Positions 1 through 5,170 of a stretch of DNA of 6,216 nucleotides are shown here, in pieces. Source of the DNA: Bifidobacterium breve (GTDB lineage Bacteria; Actinomycetota; Acidimicrobiia; Acidimicrobiales; Ilumatobacteraceae). The notes under the pieces were generated by a model that was not told the DNA's origin, did no database searches, and worked only from the letters and a program-made list of their open reading frames with translations. The number at the start of each line of letters is the position of its first letter. The first letter of the stretch is position 1. Where the stretch lies: NCBI GenBank assembly GCA_943325435.2, contig CALPPK020000079.1, positions 1 to 6,216 on the forward strand, given 5' to 3'. The position numbers were made by a program, and so were the translations under genes.

Positions 1-800
1 AGCGAGCATCGTCTGCCGCTGAAGCAATCTCGCTTGTCGGCGAGTACGGCGACGACGCAAAGTTCCTCGCAGGTGGCCACAGCTTGTTGCCACTGATGAA
101 GTTACGCCTCGCTCAACCAGCAGTGCTTATTGACATTGCCCGCATTCAAGACTTGTCATACATCCGTGATGCGGGTAACCACATTGCAATTGGCGCAATG
201 ACTCGCCACATGGATGTTGAGAAATCACCAATCCTTGCCGAGCATGTTCCCCTGTTGGCATTTGCAGCAAGCCATGTAGGCGATCCGCAGGTGCGCCATC
301 GCGGCACCATCGGTGGTTCTATTGCACACGCAGACTCAGCATCTGACTTGCCTGCAACAACATTGGCGCTAGGTGCGACATATGTTGTGCAAGGCCCGAA
401 CGGCACACGTGAAATTGCAGCTGCAGATTTCTATGTTGGTTTCCTTGAATCAGCACTTGCTCCTGACGAAATGCTCACAGAGATTCGTGTTCCGAAAATG
501 AACGGCGCAACATGGGGCTTTCAGAAGTTCAACCGCCGTGCACAAGACTGGGCAATTGTCGGCGTGGCTGCATGGAAGCGCGGAAACGAGTCTGGTGTTG
601 GCCTTGTCAACATGGGCTCAGTTCCAATTTTGGCAACAAGCGTTGCGAAAGCAATTGCAGGTGGAGCAAGCGTCAGTGATGCAGCCAAACTTGCTGGTGC
701 AGAAGCAGAACCACAATCAGACCTCAATGCAAGCGCGGAGTACCGCGTTCACCTTGCAGAGGTGTTGGTGCGCAGAGCGCTCGAGTCAACTAGCAAATAG
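1..800 (+). CDS. coxM: CoxM-type FAD-binding subunit of a molybdenum hydroxylase (CO dehydrogenase / xanthine dehydrogenase family), 5' partial
   Basis: This is the medium subunit of a molybdo-flavo-iron-sulfur hydroxylase. In the family it carries FAD and passes electrons from the Fe-S subunit to the acceptor. The frame (first full codon at base 3) is open to the left edge, giving 265 visible residues. Family members run about 285-290, so only some 20 N-terminal residues are missing; starts inside the window would cut the first FAD motif. Both FAD/pyrophosphate signatures are intact: AGGHSLLPLMKLRLA (visible residues 23-37) and TIGGSIAHADSASDLPA (102-118). The CO_deh_flav_C domain follows, with RRAQDWAIVGVAAW near 178-191 and an ASAEYRVHLAEVLVRRAL end (243-260). 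Its partners, CoxS (2Fe-2S) and CoxL (molybdopterin), are not in the window. The next gene is not a cox subunit, so coxM is probably last of its set. Family assignment is firm, but the substrate (CO, a purine, an aldehyde, a nicotinate-like ring) cannot be read from this subunit. Confidence 0.93.
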   Translation, partial: RASSAAEAISLVGEYGDDAKFLAGGHSLLPLMKLRLAQPAVLIDIARIQDLSYIRDAGNHIAIGAMTRHMDVEKSPILAEHVPLLAFAASHVGDPQVRHRGTIGGSIAHADSASDLPATTLALGATYVVQGPNGTREIAAADFYVGFLESALAPDEMLTEIRVPKMNGATWGFQKFNRRAQDWAIVGVAAWKRGNESGVGLVNMGSVPILATSVAKAIAGGASVSDAAKLAGAEAEPQSDLNASAEYRVHLAEVLVRRALESTSK

Positions 801-808
801 CACCTGAC

Positions 809-1729
809 ATGAAAGCAGCCGAGAATTCCCTCGGCACGCTTCGTCCATATGTCCTTCTGACATACATCGCAGTGTTCTTCTGGAGCATTGTTGTTTATGG
901 CATACCGGTTGATCGCATCGCAGTCCTTCTGTGGATGTTCGGCGCATTTGCCTGCGCCTCACTTGGTCGTAATCGTGAACAAGTAGTTCAAATGCTGCGC
1001 GACTGGGCACTAATGGTCGTTATCTACATGGCGTATGACTACAGCCGTGGCACAGCAGACCAATGGGGCATCGGCGTCAATTACACCGCACTACGAGATC
1101 TTGATTCCCTCATCACCTTTGGCCGCGAACCAATCTCAGGAATGCAACGCCGCTTCTACACACCGAATGATGTGAAGTGGTACGACGTCGTTGGTTCCGT
1201 TATCTACATGACACATTTTGTTCTTCCAGTCCTGCCACTTGTCTTGCTACGAATCCGAAATCGCATTTCTTGGTTGCACTATGTCCGTCGATTCTCACTC
1301 ACGCTCGGAATCTCTGTGTTCATTTTCATCATCTTCCCTGCAGCTCCACCATGGATGGCCTCACGAGAGGGTTACTTGCCACCCATTCAACGCATCACAG
1401 GTCGTGGCTGGTTGGAACTACACCTGAAGACCGTTTCGAAAACACTTGATCGTGGAGCAGGTGTCTTGAATGCCGTTGCCCCTATGCCTTCACTGCATGC
1501 CGGGATGGCATTACTGGTTGCGTTGTGGTTCTTTCGCAATTGCAAAACATGGATACGTATTGCTGCACTCGCCTTCCCTGTCGCAATGCTGACAGCGTTG
1601 GTCTACTTCGGCGAGCACTTCATCATTGATGGCATAGCTGGCTGGGCAGTTGTTCTTCTCGCCTGGTTCCTCGCCAACAAGTGGGAAGAACGCACTTCAC
1701 GTATAAGTGTTAACTCTCGAACTGAATAA
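809..1729 (+). CDS. PAP2-superfamily integral membrane protein, Aur1/inositol-phosphotransferase-like (PAP2_3 type)
   Basis: A 306-residue multi-span membrane protein of the type-2 phosphatidic acid phosphatase fold. Hydrophobic segments lie near residues 14-32, 36-52, 66-77, 128-148, 163-180, 229-243, 249-266 and 276-289. The catalytic core motifs are clear: MPSLHAG (226-232, with S228 and H230) and GEHFIIDGIAGW (268-279, with nucleophile-type H270 and D274). A PAAPPWM segment (177-183) precedes them. The classical first signature Lys-x6-Arg-Pro is absent, as in the Aur1/inositol phosphorylceramide synthase branch, where related actinobacterial proteins are found. Likely role: transfer or hydrolysis of a lipid-linked phosphate or phospho-head group at the membrane; the substrate is unknown. 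The ATG at 809 is the first possible start after the in-frame stop at 791-793. It lies 8 nt after coxM with no recognisable Shine-Dalgarno, so translation may be coupled to coxM. The 3' end overlaps the convergent Dabb gene by 20 bp. Confidence 0.88.
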   Translation: MKAAENSLGTLRPYVLLTYIAVFFWSIVVYGIPVDRIAVLLWMFGAFACASLGRNREQVVQMLRDWALMVVIYMAYDYSRGTADQWGIGVNYTALRDLDSLITFGREPISGMQRRFYTPNDVKWYDVVGSVIYMTHFVLPVLPLVLLRIRNRISWLHYVRRFSLTLGISVFIFIIFPAAPPWMASREGYLPPIQRITGRGWLELHLKTVSKTLDRGAGVLNAVAPMPSLHAGMALLVALWFFRNCKTWIRIAALAFPVAMLTALVYFGEHFIIDGIAGWAVVLLAWFLANKWEERTSRISVNSRTE

Positions 1730-2003
1730 CGGCCCGGTTGGCCACGAATGGCCCGAATACTTCAGCTCGAATTCGGTTGTGTTCATCAGCGGTGTCATAT
1801 GCATGCCACGCCGCAACGTCTTCAAATACTGCCGAGACTGCAAAATCGGCTGCAGTAGATGTGTGACCCGCATTTGGTCCGCAGTTGTATGACACGAGGC
1901 CATCAAGAGTGGCTGCGTACTTACGTAATTCATTAGCAGCAATTGCAGGATGTCCGGCAGGAACTTTGTCGTTCCATGTGAATAACACGATGTGATGAAG
2001 CAT
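1710..2003 (-). CDS. Dabb (stress-responsive A/B barrel) domain protein
   Basis: A 97-residue single-domain protein, the usual size for Dabb-domain (dimeric alpha+beta barrel) proteins. It shows the family pattern from end to end: MLHHIVLFTW at the N-terminal strand, a Leu-Arg helix (residues 25-33), an AADFAVSAVFED strand (51-62), a Tyr69-x5-His75 pair in the segment matching the family's Y..HP.H, and a C-terminal AVIQFES strand. The HP of that motif is replaced by AD (72-73). Plant olivetolic acid cyclase shares this fold and uses a similarly spaced Tyr/His pair, but those residues are widespread in Dabb proteins and do not prove cyclase activity. Most bacterial members have no assigned reaction. 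The gene starts 9 nt after the stop of the SDR gene on the same strand, so the two are probably one transcript. The start is supported by length and the conserved N-terminal strand. No signal peptide is seen; it is probably cytoplasmic. Confidence 0.85.
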   Translation of the reverse strand: MLHHIVLFTWNDKVPAGHPAIAANELRKYAATLDGLVSYNCGPNAGHTSTAADFAVSAVFEDVAAWHAYDTADEHNRIRAEVFGPFVANRAVIQFES

Positions 2004-2012
2004 GAAATGAAC

Positions 2013-2759
2013 CTATAACAATCCGGCGTATGAACCGCCATCAACGTGCAATTGCACACCAGTCATGAACTTGGCTGAGTCACTACACATGAAAGCACCA
2101 ATACGACCAAAGTCATCAGCGTCTCCCATAAAGCCAGCAGGAATGCCCATCGCTTTTACATCGGGGTCTGCGCCGTACAACTGCGTAATGCGATCTGTGG
2201 CGTGTGTACCTGGCTGAATGGAATTAACAGTGACGCCGTCACCTGCAACTTCACGGGCAAGGGTCTTTAAGAACCCTGTTACTCCGGCACGAGCAGTGTT
2301 CGACAGAATCAAATTGTTCATTGGCTGGCGTACTGCAACAGATGTAATTGCAAGTACGCGACCCCACTTGCGTTCACGCATCGGCGGCACGGCCACCTGA
2401 CACATAGCAACGACACTGAGTAAGTTCTTTTGCAGCGCCTCTAAATATTGCGATTCAGCAGTCTGAGCAAAGCCGCCTGGGGGCGGGCCTCCACCATTGG
2501 CAACCAAGATGTCGATTGAACCAAGCCTCTCAATTGCCCGTTCGGCAAATTCACGTCCTCCAACGTCGGTGGAAACGTCACACACAAAACCGGTGGCTCC
2601 ATGTCCAATTTCACTGAGAGCCTTCTCTAAGCGATTCTCGTCGCGACCACATACAACGACACGAACTCCGTCCGCAGCGAGCGCCTTGGCGGTGCCAAGG
2701 CCCAATCCAGCAGTTCCAGCCGCAATCGCAGCTGTTCTCCCCGTTAGTCCAAGATCCAT
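2013..2759 (-). CDS. SDR-family protein of the divergent subtype lacking Tyr-x3-Lys
   Basis: A 248-residue Rossmann-fold short-chain dehydrogenase/reductase-like protein, the usual classical-SDR length. The ATG at 2759 is chosen because the protein then begins MDLGLTGRTAAIA, right at the first Rossmann strand; the frame stays open upstream to 2903 but would add 48 unrelated residues overlapping the divergent gene. The nucleotide loop reads AAGTAGLG (13-20) instead of TGxxxGxG, and NNAG is replaced by NGGGP (88-92). Active-site Asn112 and Ser140 are present, but the catalytic Tyr position is Ser153 and the Lys position is Arg157 (motif SNTARAG). The PG motif (183-184) and C-terminal VDGG (239-242) are intact. 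These changes occur together in a recognisable set of bacterial and archaeal SDR homologues annotated as oxidoreductases or 3-oxoacyl-ACP reductases. NAD(P)(H) binding is plausible, but standard SDR proton relay is not. It is probably co-transcribed with the Dabb gene and divergent from the oxidoreductase at 2816. Confidence 0.88.
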   Translation of the reverse strand: MDLGLTGRTAAIAAGTAGLGLGTAKALAADGVRVVVCGRDENRLEKALSEIGHGATGFVCDVSTDVGGREFAERAIERLGSIDILVANGGGPPPGGFAQTAESQYLEALQKNLLSVVAMCQVAVPPMRERKWGRVLAITSVAVRQPMNNLILSNTARAGVTGFLKTLAREVAGDGVTVNSIQPGTHATDRITQLYGADPDVKAMGIPAGFMGDADDFGRIGAFMCSDSAKFMTGVQLHVDGGSYAGLL

Positions 2760-2765
2760 ACACCC

Positions 2766-2771
2766 ACAGTA
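2766..2771 (-). promoter_or_regulatory. Candidate -10 element for a leaderless SDR transcript
   Basis: On the minus strand this reads TACTGT (TAnnnT), followed by exactly six bases (GGGTGT) and then the SDR ATG at 2759-2757. That is the spacing expected if transcription starts on the A of the start codon. No Shine-Dalgarno is seen upstream of this start. No convincing -35 hexamer is present. This is an inference from motif and spacing only. Confidence 0.4.
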
Positions 2772-2786
2772 ACCATGCCCCTCGGG

Positions 2787-2792
2787 TAACCT
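2787..2792 (+). promoter_or_regulatory. Candidate -10 element for the FAD oxidoreductase gene
   Basis: TAACCT fits the TAnnnT pattern and would place a transcription start near 2799, giving a leader of about 17 nt that just includes the ribosome binding site at 2802-2811. No recognisable -35 sequence lies at the expected distance. Support is weak and rests on position. Confidence 0.28.
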
Positions 2793-2801
2793 GATGGTCA
2801 C

Positions 2802-2811
2802 AAGGTGGTGA
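2802..2811 (+). promoter_or_regulatory. Strong Shine-Dalgarno site of the FAD oxidoreductase gene
   Basis: AAGGTGGTGA matches the anti-16S ideal AAGGAGGTGA at 9 of 10 positions. Its GGTGG core ends 7 nt before the ATG at 2816, which fixes that start codon. It is the only strong ribosome binding site seen at any start in the window. Confidence 0.8.
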
Positions 2812-2815
2812 AACC

Positions 2816-4222
2816 ATGGACGAGCGTCATCTCGACGCGATCGCCGACGCAGATACATATCCCTACTGGTATGAAGACGTAGACGAACCCGATTCGAACC
2901 CAACCCTGGTCCGCACCGAAAGCTGCGACCTCTGCATTATTGGCGGTGGCTACACAGGCCTATGGACTGCCATCCTGGCCAAAGAACGTGACCCATCGCG
3001 TGATGTCATTCTGATTGAAGCCCATGAAGTGGGTTCTGCTGCCAGCGGACGTAATGGTGGATTTGTTGATTCATCGTTAACGCACGGCATTGCAAATGCG
3101 CAAGCACGATTCCCAGATGAAGTGTCGGTGCTTGAAGAACTTGGCCTGAAGAATCTCAATGACATTGAATCTGCAGTCAAGAAGTACAACATCGATTGCG
3201 ACTGGGAGCGCACGGGTGCAATTGACGTTGCAACAACAACTCACCCATCTTCTTATCTTGATGAACTACGCGACGACTATGCGCACCTGCGTAAATTGGG
3301 ACAAAAAGTTGAATGGTTAGATCGCGACGCAATGCAAGCACAAGTACATTCACCGTTGTACACGGGTGGCTTATGGCGACATGACACCGCAGCACTTATT
3401 GACCCTGCACGTTTGGTGTGGGGCTTAAAAGCCACAGCCGAATCATTAGGCGTGCGTATTTACGAAGACTCAAAAGCATTGTCAATGGAAAAAGACGGAG
3501 TAGGAGTGCTAGTCACTACCCCACTTGGTCGTATTCGTGCAGGCAAGGTTGCGCTTGCAACAAATGCATTCAAACCAGTACTCAAACGCCTTAACAACTA
3601 TGTAGCGCCGGTCTATGACTACTGCATGGTCACAGAACCTCTCACGCAATCCCAGCTTGACTCCATCGGGTGGAAGGGCCGTCAAGGTCTGAGTGATATT
3701 CCGAACCAGTTTCATTACTACCGACTCACCGAAGACAACCGCATCTTGTGGGGCGGATACGACGCCGTGTATTTCTTTGCAGGAAAAGTACGCCAAGAAA
3801 ATGAATCACGTCCAGAATCCTGGGCCATGTTGTCTCAGCATTTCTTTGAAACGTTTCCGCAACTTGAAGGCGTTCGCTTTTCTCACATGTGGGGCGGCGT
3901 CATCGACACGTGCAGTCGTTTCTGCGTGTTCTGGGGCAAAGCAATGGGCGGTCGCGTGTCATACGCGCTTGGCTACACAGGCCTAGGCGTCGCTGCTTCT
4001 CGATTCGGCGCTGAAGTGATGCTTGACCTCATTGATGGTCGTCGCACTAGAGCAACGGCAACTGAATTCGTACGCACAAAGCCTGTGCCATTTCCGCCAG
4101 AGCCATTTCGATTCATTGGTATTCAAGCCACTCGATGGTCACTTGATCATGAAGACAAGACCGGAACACGCAATACATGGCTGCGCACCCTTGACCGACT
4201 CGGTCTCGGATGGGACTCATAG
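2816..4222 (+). CDS. DadA-like FAD-dependent oxidoreductase (DAO family), probable amine or amino-acid oxidase/dehydrogenase
   Basis: A 468-residue flavoprotein of the D-amino-acid oxidase (DAO) superfamily, which oxidises C-N bonds of amines or amino acids. A leader of about 36 residues containing YPYWYEDVDEP precedes the Rossmann domain. FAD-binding signatures are complete: the dinucleotide loop IIGGGYTGLW (41-50), the acidic end of strand 2 in ILIEA (65-69), SGRNGGF (78-84), and the C-terminal FAD contact GYTGLGVAA (386-394). The middle part, with WERTGAIDVA (130-139), is the substrate domain. The layout resembles gamma-glutamylputrescine oxidase (PuuB)-like and uncharacterised actinobacterial DadA-like proteins, but the substrate is not determinable. 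There is no signal peptide or clear membrane span, so it is probably cytoplasmic or peripheral. The start is fixed by a strong Shine-Dalgarno. It is divergent from the SDR gene and followed after 24 nt by the MoxR gene, with which it may be co-transcribed despite no obvious link in function. Confidence 0.9.
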   Translation: MDERHLDAIADADTYPYWYEDVDEPDSNPTLVRTESCDLCIIGGGYTGLWTAILAKERDPSRDVILIEAHEVGSAASGRNGGFVDSSLTHGIANAQARFPDEVSVLEELGLKNLNDIESAVKKYNIDCDWERTGAIDVATTTHPSSYLDELRDDYAHLRKLGQKVEWLDRDAMQAQVHSPLYTGGLWRHDTAALIDPARLVWGLKATAESLGVRIYEDSKALSMEKDGVGVLVTTPLGRIRAGKVALATNAFKPVLKRLNNYVAPVYDYCMVTEPLTQSQLDSIGWKGRQGLSDIPNQFHYYRLTEDNRILWGGYDAVYFFAGKVRQENESRPESWAMLSQHFFETFPQLEGVRFSHMWGGVIDTCSRFCVFWGKAMGGRVSYALGYTGLGVAASRFGAEVMLDLIDGRRTRATATEFVRTKPVPFPPEPFRFIGIQATRWSLDHEDKTGTRNTWLRTLDRLGLGWDS

Positions 4223-4223
4223 G

Positions 4224-4244
4224 GCTCTATCCCCTACGCTCTAT
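4224..4244. repeat. Short direct repeat GCTCTAT x2
   Basis: GCTCTAT occurs at 4224-4230 and 4238-4244, exactly 14 bp apart, filling nearly all of the 24-bp gap between the oxidoreductase and MoxR genes. The second copy overlaps the candidate -10 hexamer at 4235-4240. It may be a small duplication or a paired regulator site; nothing else supports a function. Confidence 0.5.
4235..4240 (+). promoter_or_regulatory. Candidate -10 element for a leaderless moxR transcript
   Basis: TACGCT fits TAnnnT and is followed by exactly six bases (CTATAC) and then the GTG at 4247, the geometry of a leaderless transcript starting on the G of the start codon. No Shine-Dalgarno lies near this GTG (the AGGG at 4221-4224 is too far). 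No -35 hexamer is recognisable. Confidence 0.4.
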
Positions 4245-4246
4245 AC

Positions 4247-5170
4247 GTGTCATACGAGCCGAAAACCACTCAAGAAGTCGCTGATGGGCTTGCAGCACAC
4301 GGCTACCTAGCGGACGAAGGTCTTGTCACTGCTGTCTTTCTTGCTCTCACACTGCACCGACCTCTCTTTCTTGAGGGCGAAGCGGGTGTCGGTAAAACCG
4401 AACTAGCAAAAAGCATCGCTCGTTGGCAGAACGCTGAACTAATTCGTTTGCAGTGTTACGAAGGAATTGATGCAGCACAAGCTGTGTACGACTGGGACTA
4501 CTCGCGCCAGTTACTGCACCTACGTGCAGCTGAAGCATCTGGCGAAGCAGCACAATCAGGAACCGCAGAACTTGAAGGCCAACTGTACGACGAACGGTTT
4601 TTACTGAAGCGCGCACTACTTCGCGCCATTGACTACGGACACACCACTCCTCCTGTTTTGCTGATTGACGAAATTGACCGTGCCGATGACGAGTTCGAGG
4701 CATACCTCTTGGAAGTGTTGTCAGATTTTCAAGTAACAGTTCCCGAAATCGGAACCTTTCGTACTGACAACCCGCCAATCGTGATTCTCACTTCAAACCG
4801 AACCCGTGATGTTCACGATGCACTGAAACGCCGTTGTTTGTATCACTGGGTTGAACACCCATCATTTGATCGCGAAGTCGAAATTGTGCAAATGCGAGTT
4901 CCAGAAGCAAGCGAAGTTCTCGCTCGTCAAGTTGCTGGTGCAGTTGAAGCGCTTCGCGCCATCAATTTGTACAAGCCGCCTGGGGTTGCTGAGACAATCG
5001 ATTGGGCAGCAGCACTAGGCCGCCTCGGTATCACGGAAATCGACGAAACAGTTCTCGACCGCACTCTCGGCACCGTGCTGAAGTACCGCGAAGATCACAG
5101 TCGCGTGCGCGATCACGGAATCGCTGGCGTTGTACAACAGGCATTCGACCGTGGCCTCCTTCACGGTTGA
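4247..5170 (+). CDS. coxD: MoxR-family AAA+ ATPase, CoxD-type
   Basis: A 307-residue MoxR AAA+ ATPase. Walker A is GEAGVGKT (44-51), Walker B is VLLIDEID (137-144) with D141/E142, sensor 1 is in ILTSN (180-184), and the arginine-finger region is LKRRC (193-197). A C-terminal lid segment begins KPPGVAETIDWAAAL (243-257). This length and the PPGVAETIDW lid are typical of the CoxD kind, the chaperone-like ATPase that acts with a VWA protein. In Oligotropha, CoxD and CoxE are needed to assemble the Cu-S-Mo active site of CO dehydrogenase; that this pair serves the hydroxylase whose FAD subunit lies at the left edge is inference. The GTG at 4247 is the start that gives the family's usual N-terminus (about 43 residues before Walker A). 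The 3' end overlaps the VWA gene by 20 nt, a tight operon pair. It could instead serve another metalloenzyme. Confidence 0.92.
   Translation: MSYEPKTTQEVADGLAAHGYLADEGLVTAVFLALTLHRPLFLEGEAGVGKTELAKSIARWQNAELIRLQCYEGIDAAQAVYDWDYSRQLLHLRAAEASGEAAQSGTAELEGQLYDERFLLKRALLRAIDYGHTTPPVLLIDEIDRADDEFEAYLLEVLSDFQVTVPEIGTFRTDNPPIVILTSNRTRDVHDALKRRCLYHWVEHPSFDREVEIVQMRVPEASEVLARQVAGAVEALRAINLYKPPGVAETIDWAAALGRLGITEIDETVLDRTLGTVLKYREDHSRVRDHGIAGVVQQAFDRGLLHG

Larger units (their letters stand above)
2760..2815. promoter_or_regulatory. 56-bp divergent intergenic control region with imperfect inverted repeat
   Basis: This is the only gap between the divergent SDR and oxidoreductase genes, so both promoters must lie in it or extend into the coding ends. 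It holds an imperfect inverted repeat, GTAACCAT (2769-2776) and ATGGTCAC (2794-2801), matching 7 of 8 positions around a 17-bp spacer. The left arm overlaps the candidate SDR -10 hexamer and the right arm lies just downstream of the candidate -10 for the oxidoreductase. It could be an operator controlling both units, but no regulator gene is visible in the window and an 8-bp imperfect repeat can arise by chance. Confidence 0.45.

Noticed and set aside
85..115. Acidic linker of the VWA protein (residue numbers, about bases 5403-5495) as an unusual insertion
   Set aside because: A variable acidic linker between the helical N-terminus and the VWA domain is ordinary for CoxE-type proteins.
84..800. 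A complete CoxM gene starting at the TTG at 84
   Set aside because: That start would remove the AGGHS part of the first FAD motif; the frame is open to the left edge and the upstream residues match the family, so the gene is truncated by the window.
1731..1753. Clustered GGCC palindromes just after the PAP2 stop, considered as a terminator
   Set aside because: The stems are only 4 bp, there is no T-tract, and the bases encode conserved residues of the Dabb C-terminus.
1697..2059. 120-codon minus-strand frame overlapping the Dabb gene in another frame
   Set aside because: It shows no family pattern, and the Dabb protein in the alternative frame matches its family throughout.
2760..2903. N-terminal extension of the SDR gene to an upstream start at 2903
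   Set aside because: It would add 48 residues with no family similarity and overlap the strongly supported DAO start and ribosome binding site on the other strand; the protein from 2759 begins right at the Rossmann strand and has normal SDR length.
4347..4778. 143-codon minus-strand frame opposite the MoxR gene
   Set aside because: It is Arg/Gln-rich with no motif and lies entirely opposite the Walker A and Walker B coding region of a clear AAA+ gene.
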